Part shown: positions 9,855-20,138 of the stretch, piece by piece | Layout of the letters: the number at the start of each line of letters is the position of its first letter | Position numbering within the stretch: position 1 is the first letter of the stretch | NCBI GenBank assembly: GCA_050084515.1 | Contig: CM114274.1 | Coordinates: 434,001 to 498,000 of the forward strand | DNA length: 64,000 nt | Source of the DNA: Blasia pusilla | Taxonomy: Eukaryota > Marchantiophyta > Marchantiopsida > Blasiales | Direction: 5' to 3' | Program-made: the position numbers and the translations under genes | The notes under the pieces: generated by a model | What the model was told of the DNA's origin: nothing | What the model saw: only the letters and a program-made list of their open reading frames with translations | Database searches by the model: none

Positions 9855-11100
9855 TCATCCCCGAGGAACCCTAGTGAGAGGTGGCGTCAGAAATACCATA
9901 TGCCAACCTCTCGAACATCCATCATAGACTAGCATCGTGGCCGCACCATGGGCAAAACCACACAACATACAACACAAGCCTGTAGGAACTACTGCTAAGC
10001 TCGGATCTAATGTACCATCAATGTTAGGAAGGTGACATGGCGCAAAATTACGCACATGGTCCTTCCATACCATACCATCGTGTCCCTCCAGCAAGAGAAC
10101 ACCGGATGGCAAAACGTCACGCACTCTCAGGATAGTACGCCCTGCAGTCACATCCAACGTCGTCGGTGCCGTCTGCTGCAAGTAGACATAATCTTCCTGA
10201 TGAAACCTCCGGATATTTGGTCGATAACCACCACCCCGAATAGTCGCATACCTTAACGTATCTCGATGATGCGCAATCGCCAAGTTCTCGAACGCCATGG
10301 GCATCACTCTCCAAAACAACTCAGCCCTCTGAGACCATACTCGCACCCATACATCTGGGTCATCAAGGTCCAGCACCTCACCAGCATCTCGACGAATGGC
10401 CACAAGTAAATCTGGCTCTCGGCCATAAAGTAGCAAGTACGATAAAAAAGACGCTAAGGATGCCTGCCTGCTGAATCTGTATCCCATCGCCAACCATGGC
10501 AAATGGAGGTCCCAATATCCTAGGTGACCTCTCTGCAAGCCATACTTGCGTAAACCCCTCTTCATCGTTTGCACACCTCTCTCCGCTAATCCATCCGCCT
10601 CGGGATGATCTCGCGAAGTCGTGTGGTCGCCGATCAGCGCCTGATCACACAAGGCCTGGAACTCACCGTGAAACTTGGTACCTTGGTCTGTCAACACCTC
10701 AGCTGGTGCACCATAATGACTCAGCACTCTGTCAAGGAAGGCATAAGCTACTCCCTCACTCGCTTTGTCAGGAAATGCAACCAACTCGATCCACTTCGAG
10801 AAGTGCTCGACCATCACCAACACATAACGACTGTGACGCTCCGTCAAAGGCAAAGGTCCTGCAAAATCCAAACTCCATCTATACCCTAAGCCCATGATCG
10901 GTAATAGATGCAACTGTGGATTCGGAGCATTGAATAATGCTTGGACCCGATCACACACCATGCACGTGGCAACAAACTATTGAACGTCATTCTGCATGCC
11001 TCGCCACCAATACTAAATCTGGAGCAAGTTGTACGTCCACTTCACCCCAAAGTGACCCAACTCTTGGTGGGCATGCTGCACTAGTTGTGCTCTCTGCAAA
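9855..11100 (-). pseudogene. Gypsy integrase (pol C-terminus)
   Basis: An open frame of 368 residues (10961-9855) contains the integrase core. It has the first Asp in SLDFAG, the second in TDQGTKF and the Glu in LAERGVQTMKRG, which is the DDE triad. A C-terminal segment with GHDGMVWKDHVRNF follows. Upstream, at about 11100-10965, the zinc-binding part reads HQELGHFGVKWTY and later ATCMVCDRV, but a stop interrupts it near 10980. The protein would insert the element's cDNA. The core looks intact, but it is cut off from the rest of pol. Confidence 0.8.
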
Positions 11101-11894
11101 GGATGTGGCACTACGCGTACTCTTCCATCCTCCCAAACCCTCAAAACATGTGTCCCCTCCCAACAGAATCGTCTGGCCCGCTGTAGGATCCGATCCCGCT
11201 CTCTAGCACCCACAGTGCTTGCAACGCTGCAAGTACGAAGGTACTCCAAGACTACTCCATCATCATGAATGTCTCGGCCATTTTTTGTCTCCTCACTGGC
11301 CTCGAAATCCAAGGACGCTCCACTAGACCTCGCCATCAAAGTCTCCACACTCTGGCTCTCCATAGCCAACATGCCTAAATAGGCTGACGCGTGCCATCCT
11401 AGCACTGACTCCTCATCACTCTCTCCATGCCATCGAGCTCGAGTCGCATCTCGCTGACTCGGGCATGGGTTACGACTCAACCCATCTGCATCCTGGTTGA
11501 GCATTCCAGGTCTATGTACCACCTAAAAATCATACTCCTACAACAACAGAGCCCATCTCGCAAGCTTCCCTGTAAGCTTGTCGGACTTCATCAACCACTT
11601 CAGTGGTTGATGATCTGTGATGATGGTAAAGGGGTTGCCGCATAAGTAACACCTGAAATGCGTGATAGCCCACACCGCAGCCAAGCACTCATCCTCATAC
11701 GAGTTGTACTTCACCTCTGCAGTATTTTTCGAGCGGCTAGCGTAAGCCACCACGAACTCTCTACCCTCATCATCATGTTAGGTGAGCACCGCTCCAAGCC
11801 CCAACGTGCTCCAATCTGTGTGCAACTAGAAAGACGCCTCCTGATCGGTCTCCTCAAGATGGGCGCAGACGTCAGCCCGTCCTTGAGCAACTAA
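11013..11894 (-). pseudogene. Gypsy RNase H and connection domain
   Basis: The frame at 11753-11538 reads VAYASRSKNTAEVKYNSYEDECLAAVWA and then TDHQPLKWLM, which are classic gypsy RNase H motifs. It continues after a stop into VHRPGMLNQDADGLSRNPC (11522 onward), the conserved end of the domain. A stop at about 11524 and the changed frame upstream show decay. Confidence 0.75.
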
Positions 11895-11918
11895 AATGCT
11901 CACTCGTGATCATCCCCC

Positions 11919-12482
11919 CAGTGCCACTCGTGATCCACCTTGGTCAGCAAGGTCAGCGACTTCGTAATCGAACTGAATCCCTTGACGTATTGCCAATAGA
12001 AGTTCGCCAATCCCATGAATTCGCGAATACGACTCACATCTGTAGGGCATGGAATGCCTGAGATAGCCTCTACCTTCGTCTGCTGAACACCAAGGTCCCC
12101 TGGGTATATCGTATGACCCAAGTACTCAATCTGGTCGTAGAAGAACTTGCACTTGCCTAGATGTAGCTTCAGCCCATGTAATTGCAATCGTCGAAACACC
12201 CAGTGCCACTCGTGATCCACCTTGGTCAGCAAGGTCAGCGGCTTCGCAATCGAACTGAATCCCTTGACATATTGCCGATAGAAGTTTTCCAATCCCATGA
12301 ATGCGCGAACACGACTCACATCTGTAGGGCGTGGAATGCGTGAGATAGCCTCTACCTTTGTCTGCTGAACACCAAGGCCCCCTGGGTATATCGTATGACC
12401 CAAGTACTCAATCTGGTCGTAGAAGAACTTGCACTTGCCTAGATGTAGCTTCAGCCCATGTAATTGCAATCATCGAAACACC
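11919..12482 (-). pseudogene. Gypsy RT thumb segment, tandemly duplicated
   Basis: Two head-to-tail copies of one 282-bp unit (11919-12200 and 12201-12482). Each encodes the RT segment with KCKFFYDQIEYLGHTI, then VEAI..IP.PTDVSR, FMGL.NFY and LTLLTKVDHEWHW. The period is 94 codons, so the duplication keeps the reading frame. The two units differ at scattered positions. Just upstream, at about 12535, the polymerase motif reads stop-IDD where YVDD or YIDD is expected. Confidence 0.85.
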
Positions 12483-12911
12483 TCCTCTAGCTGTCGCTCA
12501 TGCTCCTCAACCGTGGCGATAAAGACTACAATGTCATCAATCTAACACCTAGCAAAATCCACACTAGCCAAGATCCTATCCATGACCCTCTGAAACTCAG
12601 CCGGGGCGTTCTTTAACCCAAATGGTAAGAACCGCCATTAGTACAAACAATCCTTCGATGAGGAGGATCGATGCCCCAAAATGTCATCTTCTACCTGTCC
12701 TCCAATGTGATAGGTAGCTGATGGTATCCGGCTCGCAAATCCAATGAACTGAAGACCTTTGCGTGACCAATCGCATCAAAGATCTCCTTAGGGGTGGGCA
12801 TGGCATACCTATCGGACTTCGTCTGCCGATTGATAGGTCGATAATCCCCACACATCCGCCTATCCGTCCAATTGCCATGCACATCCTTCTTGGCGGGCAT
12901 TACAAAGGTAG
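12483..12911 (-). pseudogene. Gypsy RT fingers/palm, 3' part next to X1
   Basis: The minus frame reads PTFVMPAKKDVHGNWTDRRM, DYRPINRQTKSDRYAMPTP, then FSSLDLRAGYHQLPI, the RT core motifs with the first catalytic Asp. It breaks off at 12911 at the left end of X1 and resumes at 25588 on the far side. Confidence 0.85.
12903..12911. repeat. Target-site duplication, left copy
   Basis: CAAAGGTAG lies directly before the X1 terminus GGGGGCTGGTA. The same 9 bases follow the other terminus at 25579-25587. Nine-base duplications are typical of Mutator-like transposition. Confidence 0.85.
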
Positions 12912-12995
12912 GGGGGCTGGTATTTTGGCAGGAGAGAGTAAGAGAGGAGAGGAAGAGAGGAAGAGAGGAGAGTCTCTCTTCAAAAAAAAGGGCCA
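12912..12995 (+). repeat. X1 left terminal region
   Basis: It starts GGGGGCTGGTATT and runs into GA-rich repeats. Nearly the same sequence starts X4 at 63205. The terminal 11 bases resemble the opposite X terminus as an imperfect inverted repeat. Confidence 0.8.
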
Positions 12996-14612
12996 AATCC
13001 GCCGCCTCTCTTCAAAACTTTTTGACATATTTGAAATTTTCGTTTGCTTTCAAATTCACGAAATCTTTAGAAGAGAGTAGGTAGTGGTCCACATTTGGCC
13101 CTAAAAACCTCCTCTTTCTGGGGCGAGAAAAAGGAGACATCATAAGACCACCTAAACATTTTTCCATTCTTGTCCATGTGAGCCTAAGTTTCTTAACATT
13201 CCTGTCTCGGTCAACAAAAAGCAAGGTGCCCTTGGTATTTTTGTTGGAGGACCGGATGGGTACCTCTCTTTGCAGGGATTGTTGCTGCATCATGGCCTCC
13301 CTAAATTGCCCCTAACCAAAGTTATGAATTGCTCAAGACCAACTTTCTGAAATGTGAAAAATCAGGGAACGAGCCCTCCCAACCCGTCAAGAAAGCTCAC
13401 CATAAGAAACGAAAGATTTTTAGAAGTGATTTTCTTCCACCTGCACCACGACGATCAAACGGGTTGGGAATCGAAATGGCAATCCGACAGGTAGTAGGAA
13501 TCTTGCACATCTTAGACAAGAAAAAATCAACGAATGAAGGAACGAGCCAAAAGTCAAGCCCGCCACAATCCGAGAGGTTGGTCTCACCGGAAATGTCGAA
13601 TCCGAGAGGTTGCCTGGAAATGGTTAAAAAGTTGCAGTGGGCAAAAGGCAAAAAGTCGGAATCATACGGGTTGCAGAATATATTGTAATTCTGAGTAGCT
13701 AAAAGAACACAATCCACAAGTCCAAAAACATATTCCAGCAAACTTTTACAAACACCATTATGGGTTGAAAAAATCTCGTCCTTTATTACCTCCGAAGGAA
13801 CCTCGGAAATGTACATTTCACCTAGTCTATGATTTCTTCAGCCTCGTCATCTACAAATTTACTCCTAACTCTCCTCGGTGACAGTACCAAAGGAATGTCC
13901 TGGGATTCAAGTGGCTCCTCTGGCCGATTGTAGACGGGGATCGAAAATGTTGGCGAATTCGAGAGCCTTGGCCCCCCCCTAGGTACACCATAACGGTCCC
14001 ATGTAACCTGTCTCGAGTCCCACCGCCTTCCTCGGCAGTATACCTTGTACACTCTGCAATGTGACACCCATCCAGTATCAATATCTGCTCCGTCCCCGAT
14101 AATACCACTATGGCAACCGCACAGGTAGAAGGAATCCAACACGTCTGAGAGAAGAAAAGAAGCCTACGCTTGCCTTTACGAGTTGAGGGAAGGTGCCAAG
14201 GAAGAAGCCCGCCGATCGCGCGATCCGAAAAAGTCGATCGGGAAACTGTCGGAATCAGACAGGTTTCCTGGAGGTGGTAAAAAGGGTCCAATGGTCAGAA
14301 AGTGAAAAGTTGCAAGGAGGAGAAATCCGATGGGTTGCAGTGGTGATAAAGTGAAAATTGCAAGTAGGAGAAATCCGACGGGTTGCAAAGTAGAAGACCG
14401 TGGAGTACATAGACGATCACATTCGAAAAGACAAAATGATCAGCAAACATTTACAAGCACCACCATCGATCGAAAAAATCTTCTGCTTTATATCATCCGA
14501 AAAAAGCTCGGAACTGTACATTTGATCTATTCTATGAAATCTTTTGCCAAATTATCAAAAAACTCCCTACTCCAAACGCTGCAGTCAAGCTGGGTCGTTG
14601 AGTTCTTTGAAC
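12996..14612. other. X1 left subterminal region, no clear gene
   Basis: It lies downstream of gene 2 and holds its 3' flank. 13.0-13.7 kb is closely matched by 63.3-64.0 kb in X4. Half or degenerate palindromes occur at about 13590, 14240, 14315 and 14370. The frames at 13397-13816 and 13822-14291 have no recognisable domain and are probably chance. Confidence 0.5.
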
Positions 14613-15110
14613 TCACTCGTCATCGTCCGAGAGCTCTTGCAAAATCACTTTCGGCCTTGCCCTCCCGATTTTGGGAATCGTTGGAAGTGACGATGGAGTC
14701 ACTACCAAGGGTGGCTCTGGAACCGAGCTCGGCCGGTGGAGAGTTGTATGCCCTAACGAGCCATTCAGATTTCGCCTTTGCCTCCTTGCAAAGGTCAAGC
14801 AGATTCTGCCTTCCTCGAGGCAGAGAATGTTCTGCCACTCGCCAAGCGCCTCGATACTCGCCCCGAAAGGCCCACTAAGTCGAACACCAAGTCACCCGGC
14901 CTTGAGCAGAGCTCGATGAGCGTTTGCATGGGGGCAACTTTTCCCTTCCTCCCGTAAGGGAAGTCTTGTCTTGCATGTAAATCCCGGGGAGGATTGTACA
15001 AACTATCTATTTGTACCCATCGAGCATGGATCCACATGATCCCGGATCTTGAACACCTGGAAATTGTGCTCGGGCGAACGGGCGATGAGCGTAGGAGTGG
15101 TCCATCGTAA
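14613..15110 (-). pseudogene. X1 gene 2, exon 4: methyltransferase motif I part
   Basis: Read against X2 (56662-57177), this exon has RPGDLVFDLVGLSG followed by a Gly-rich turn and a segment ending in a Glu. This matches the motif I (SAM-binding FDLFSGSG) end of beta-class N6A/N4C DNA methyltransferases. Upstream lies MQTLIELCSRPGD, like the helix before motif I in that family. It ends with an acidic tail, ELSDDDE. Frameshifts occur, and the acceptor AG expected from X2 is mutated here (TTACG instead of TTACAG). Confidence 0.6.
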
Positions 15111-15177
15111 ATCAGACAAAACAATGTCGAAACTAAAGAAGTCGCCTTGAGAAGATTTTCAATAATCGACTTTGGAT

Positions 15178-15549
15178 CAACCTGTCGGAGTTCGACGGGT
15201 TGTTTTGTCCCGAACCAACCCGTCGGAACCCGACGGGTTGTAGTTGCATTTGGGTTTTCCCAGTTGATTTTGGTTTTCGGATGCAACCCGTCGGAAGGCG
15301 ACGGGTTCTTTGGCTCTAGACCAGCCCATGCTCGCCGAGAGCAACCGTCGATAGCAACCCGTCGCTATTAGACGGGTTGCATCCAAAAACCAAAATCAAC
15401 TGCAACCCGTCGGGTTCCGACGGGTTGCAGGTACACCGCGGTTTTCCTTGTGTATGTGGGAAAGATGCAACCCGTCGGAAACCGACGGGTTGCTCTCAGC
15501 CGAGCATGGGCTGCTCTAAGCCAGCAACCCGTCGCCTTCCGACGGGTTG
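15178..15549. repeat. Palindrome array in X1 gene 2, intron 3
   Basis: Seven palindromes in about 370 bp, with clear copies at 15216-15240, 15402-15428, 15468-15494 and 15523-15549. Arms are GCAACCCGTCGG and its reverse complement. The 3-nt centres vary here (AAC, GTT, AAA and others). The donor CGG|GTAAGG lies at 15637/15636 on the minus strand. Confidence 0.9.
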
Positions 15550-15636
15550 CTCACGAACAAAAAAAACCCAGATTGACTCTCATTCTACACATCATTATAA
15601 GATAATTGAAATTATTGTACAGGAATTGAGCCTTAC

Positions 15637-17609
15637 CCGAATCTGACTCGTCACGGATCGGAGTGGGTACTCGTTTTTGATGATCCACGATTGTGCCGTC
15701 CTCCACTAGAGCAACCTCTTGACGCACATGAGGTTGAAGAGCTCGTCCTCGCTCCCTCCGATCCAACACCAAGCAGCCCTGTCACTCAGATAGGCGTCTG
15801 CAAAGGAGAACAAAAGTGCAATCTGGTCATAAGTGAGCGGCAGATTCCACTCAGGTACCTCGTCCGCCGGATTTTCGCCCCAAAGTCGCAACCCCGAGGG
15901 CAGATCGGCGATCAAGAGATCCACCGCAACCTCTTCCACCACTCCATTCACCGTCCAGGCAGCGTGCTGCTTTTGTTGGAGCTTCCGTCCCAGCGTTGTC
16001 AATTTTTCGATGGCGTTGTTGACGCTTGAGAATGAAGTCGTTCGGCTCATCCAAAGAAAGAGGTGGCGAAGGAGGACGCTTGTCCGGTCGTTGTTTTTCT
16101 ATGTCTTCCCAAGGATGATGGGTCTGTATTCTCCTTGGGACAACCCGGGCACCTCTCGCTTCTGCTTCTCCCTAGTCTGGGGACGGCTTGTCGGGGTTTC
16201 TATGACCTCGGATTCTGGTGGGGTTTTCTTCGCCGAGGACCTGGTCCGACCCTCTCTCCCTGCTTGTCTGGGCGATTCCGCCTCTGGCCTCTCATCTTCA
16301 GGCTCTCTTTGGGAAGTCTCGGCCTCTGAATTTTTCCCTCCCCTCGCCTTGCCTTTGAGACCCGCTGTGGATTTGTCTTTGGCTGTCCGGACCTTGGAAG
16401 CCAACTCAGCTGTCTCGTGGGCCTACTCTTCTGCATCTCCTCCGAAGAAGTCTTCAGGCTGGACGAAATTGGGGATGTCGTCTTGTCCTGAGGCCACTGC
16501 ATCATGAAGCACTCGTAAGTCCTTATCCGTGATGTCTTCAGGGTCATTGAAGTTGAGCCAAATGGGGCAATTCTCCACCTCCCAATCGGACATGTGCTGC
16601 CCCATCTCCACGTCGTACATGGAGAATGTCTCTGCATCCGGCGGCGAAGCCCACAATTTCAAGGCTACCGGTAATTTTCCCCACGTACATGCGTTCTTAC
16701 ACTGGACGAGGTACCTGAATACCATCCGTTGGGCAGCTTTAAGTCGAACAAGATCGCCGTGCTGCTCTCCTCAGATCTCGCTTCTTCTTCGCTTGATCCC
16801 GTTTCTTCTTCGTCAAGCTCTGCCTGAGGGAGGACGCAAACCTTGAACATGGTCTTGAATCCAAGGTTCTTGGTTGGCTTGTCCCGGATGTCGTCGAGCC
16901 AAAGGTTTGCTTCCAGCGGAATGGGCTCTAATCTTCTGAGCTCCGCTTGCAGACCGTCCAGCACGGACTTCCCGATTACCCGCAACGCGTCCCGGTAACG
17001 ACCATTCGCGTAGCCAATGCGAGATCTGGATCGGACACACCAGGAGGATGGTGTGCCGCCCTCTTCTGGGCCTCTGAGCCCTCGAGACTGATTTTCATCA
17101 ATCGTATCCTCTTGAACTTGCTAATCCCGGATAACGCGAAACGATGCACGCGATCCAGCGACACTTTCTCCCCAATCCGACCATGCGGATCTTCACCCCT
17201 CTTCCGCTGACGCTTGATAATCGCCTTGAGCTCCTTGTAGAACTCGGACCAAGTTGGGGTTGAGAATTGATGTATCGCTGCATCTTGCTCGCCGTGTATT
17301 TCCTTGCAGCAGAATCTGGCGGCTTGGATGAATTTGGGCGCTCAAACGCAGATACCTTCTCCCTCCGCTCGGCTCGGTCTGGCGCTTTTCTTGCGGCTGT
17401 ATCTTTGACCAGCAAAGGATGATTACGGCTGCATCTTGAGAAATAAACTTGTTTGCCCAAGTTTTCTTCTTAATCTGAGCACCCTTTGCAAGCATCGATT
17501 GACGAGGCATCGCCAAGAACCCCTGTACTCTCCGGGTGCGTCGTAGCACCTTCCTCACACGATCGCGATCCTGGATCCAATGGTGGGTGACATTCCCTCC
17601 GATACAATC
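15637..17609 (-). pseudogene. X1 gene 2, exon 3: linker and methyltransferase motif IV part
   Basis: It begins after the acceptor TGTGCAG at 17610. The first part reads GGNVTHHWIQDRDRVRKVL and KGAQIKKKTWANKFISQD, of unknown function. Then come charged linkers rich in Lys, Glu and Ser (16.1-16.4 kb). Near 15905-15870 the frame gives LLIADLPSGLRLW followed by WNLPLTYDQIALLFSFADAYL. This fits motif IV and the following helix of beta-class DNA methyltransferases, except that the expected DPPY is DLPS. Several frameshifts break the exon. X2 carries the same segment with DLPF. Confidence 0.6.
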
Positions 17610-17623
17610 CTGCACATCCAAAC

Positions 17624-18566
17624 TCAACCCGTCAGGAAATTACATGGGTTCACGCAACCCGTCGGACTCCGACGGGTCGTCCGCACTTCAGGGTCGGATT
17701 CTAGCAACAAGCTAAATGATGCAACCCGTCGAGTCGGCGGTTTGCATTCAGATTTGCTAATGCCAGGTAAGCAACTTCGTCGGACTCCGGCGGGTTCTTG
17801 CCGGATCGCACGCTTTTTCGGATGTTTTTAAGATTGCAACTCGCCGGACTCCGGACGGGTTCCGGATCGCACGCTTTTTCGGATGTTTTTAAGATTGCTT
17901 TCGTCGGACTCCGGCGACTTGTTTAAGATGACAACTCATCGGACTCGGCGACTTGAAGCTATTTTTCCCCATATCAACCCGTCGGAGTCCGACGGGTTGA
18001 TTTCGGCCAAAAATAGTTTCGAGGCAAGCAACCCGTCGGACTCCGACGGGTTGCTTTGGGGCAAAAACCTTCTAAACCTGCAGTCACTCGAACAACTCGT
18101 CGGAGTCCGACGAGTTGCATTCTTCAAAAAACATCCTCACAAGGCGGCCTGTCGAGCAACCCGTCGGACTCCGACGGTTTGCTTTGGGCCAAAAACTAGT
18201 TAAATCTATGTTCCATCAAACAAGTCGTCGGAGTCCGACGAGTTGCAATCTTAAAAAAACATCCGAAAAAGCGTGCAGTCAAGCAACCCGTCGGAGTCCG
18301 ACGAGTTGCAATCTTAAAAGAACATCCGAAAAAGCGTGCAATCCAGCAACCCATCGGAGTCCGACGAGTTGCAATCTTAAAAAAACATCCGGAAAAGCGT
18401 GCAGTCTAGCAACCCGTCAGAGTCCGACGAGTTGCTTTCTGCAAAAACAAACCTAACCCATTCATCAATCCGACGAGCAACTTGTCGAGCAACTCCGACG
18501 AGCAACTCGTGGGAGTCACTCGAGCAACTCCGACGAGCAACTCGTCGGAGTCCGACGAGTTGCGAA
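17624..18566. repeat. Palindrome array in X1 gene 2, intron 2
   Basis: The densest array: at least a dozen full or near-full palindromes spaced about 40-75 bp apart, for example 17975-17999 and 18028-18054. Centres are almost all ACT or AGT. The CGTCGG core is strictly kept, while outer arm bases vary (GCAACCCG or GCAACTCG) with matching changes in the opposite arm. Between palindromes a short spacer ('aaaaaacatccgaaaaagcgtgc') is itself repeated at 18255-18410. The peptides read through this region (NPSESDGL, RRSPTSC) are translations of the palindrome. Confidence 0.95.
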
Positions 18567-18584
18567 AGTGTTAAAGATACTCAC

Positions 18585-19090
18585 GTGTTCATGGCATGCA
18601 TTGCCATCTCCACCGTTGCCATGTGATGAGGGTATGGGTGAAGGACCAGTGCCTTCACGCAGAAATGTGCCTCCAATGAGTTGGGGCGCTCCTCCGCAAA
18701 CTTGGTCCACGCCATGAACCTGTGATTTCCATCCCGGATGAAGAAATGCAGATTCCTCATCCACTGAATTCCATGCCCTCAACTTGCCTTCTGAAGTCCT
18801 GGTCTCGCATCCTCCAGAATGTGTCGAGCTTTTCCAAGTCCTCCTCGCTAACCAGAGCTTGGGTTCCATGCTCGTCGTAAGGCTGAACATAGAAGGGAGG
18901 AAAGTTGTCCACGAGGATCTTTGTCGCCGCCCGATTTTTGAGCTTTTGCGATGTCCTCGTCGGATCAGTATTTGTGGGACGTATTCCATTGTCCTTAATG
19001 TCGGCGAGTGGAATCCTCGGGCGTTGTGGCCCTCCATGAGTGCCATCTCGCTTTACCACTGTCGAACCGGGACAAGAGGAATAAGCTACA
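18585..19090 (-). pseudogene. X1 gene 2, exon 2: ParB-like domain
   Basis: It reads DNFPPFYVQPYDEHGTQALV, later RNLHFFIRDGNHRFMAWTKF and VLHPYPHHMATVEMAMHA. DGNHR followed by a helix is the hallmark of ParB/Srx-type domains (D-G-x-H-R), which are often fused to DNA methyltransferases in bacteria and phages. The donor is at 18584 (ACAC|GTGAGT). A stop after FSG at about 18760 breaks the frame. X2 (52810-53302) carries the same domain with DGNHR preserved. The ParB assignment rests on one short motif plus the fusion context. Confidence 0.55.
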
Positions 19091-19147
19091 CTGAAATCCC
19101 AATGAATTGCAATTCACATAATTAAAAAAACCCAGAACCTCTCTTAC

Positions 19148-19798
19148 CCGCTCGAAAATGGAGTCGGTTTCTTGACTAGCTAACTTGTCTGAGACAAGGG
19201 CTGGCAAATCGACTGGGAACTCGTCGATCCGATAGAGGGCGATGTCCTCCGCCGGGCTTGGAGTCGAGAATGACCGCTCTCCGGCTTCTTCGGCCATGTC
19301 CACCATCTCCACGCTGGCGGTCCTCATGACCTCGTCGTCATCGATTTGAACTGGTGTTGTTTCCACTATGTTGATTGTGTCCCCGGACTTTGTGGGGGAC
19401 ATTTCCCACATCTCAACACTTGCGGTTGGACGGGCTGGGCTATCGTCAATGGCTATCGCTTTTTCCCGCCTCGCTTTAGCCAATTTTGCCCTCCTCACCG
19501 ACGCGTCTAGACGCTTCTTTTCTCTCTTTTCGTCTGCGATCCTTTTCTTCAAGGCCTGCGACGTCTCGGCCTCTTCGTTCTGTTTATCTAGTGCCGCTTG
19601 AACACGTCTCGCTAGAAGCACTTGGTTGTGCATCTCCGCTTCCCTTTCCCGCTCCTCGATTTCCTGCTGCCTAATTTCATTCGCCGAACGAGGCCTAGGA
19701 GAAGCTGACGCAGGAGTCCTAATGGACTTGGGAGTGAAGCTCCCAGACTTGTTGGCTTGTGTTTTTTTCCTCGTCATTTTTGCCGGAAATGCCTCCAC
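19148..19798 (-). pseudogene. X1 gene 2, exon 1: N-terminal coiled coil
   Basis: It starts MEAFPAKMTRKKTQ and is followed by a long charged helix with many Glu, Arg and Lys (about 19690-19450), a likely coiled coil, then an acidic stretch. The frame is open to the donor CGG|GTAAGA at 19147. The ATG lies about 250 bp downstream of a TATA box on the same strand (20046-20053). The N-terminus may help oligomerise or anchor the protein; no enzyme motif is present. Confidence 0.6.
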
Positions 19799-20045
19799 CT
19801 ATGTCCACGATTTAATCCCTTGATCGATCGCCTTGCTGATGTCGAGATGGGAGCTCGTCTCGCCTTGATGGTTAGCTCGAATCGCCCCGATATCGCTCGG
19901 TCGAACCGTCTCGCTCGTTCCCTCCTATCGACTCGCGATGTGTCGCCGCGTGAAATGCCCTTCGTATCGATCGTTCTGCAAGGAGAGTGAGGAGTGAGGA
20001 ATGAAGATCGCGAAATGAGAAACCGGAAATGAGCGATTTCTGCCC

Positions 20046-20053
20046 TATTTATA
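20046..20053 (-). promoter_or_regulatory. TATA box of X gene 2
   Basis: TATAAATA on the minus strand, upstream of the gene 2 ATG at 19798. It faces away from the transposase TATA box at 20986. Confidence 0.55.
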
Positions 20054-20138
20054 CTTTTCTAGCCGTTGGGTTGACCGTTGGGTCGTCGTCCTTTCGACGG
20101 GGCGTGCGGATATTACGGAAGTCCGGACGTGAAAAATC

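Noticed and set aside
18115-18456. Open frames with repeated peptides such as RRSPTSC or NPSESDGL (also 20189-20782, 47559-47810, 17936-18203)
   Set aside because: These are translations of the palindrome in various frames. The same peptides appear on both strands because the unit is palindromic.
17624-18566. A CRISPR array (regular near-identical repeats with short unique spacers)
   Set aside because: The repeats are perfect palindromes inside GT..AG introns of a eukaryotic transposon, the spacing is irregular and spacers are partly repeated. No cas genes are present.
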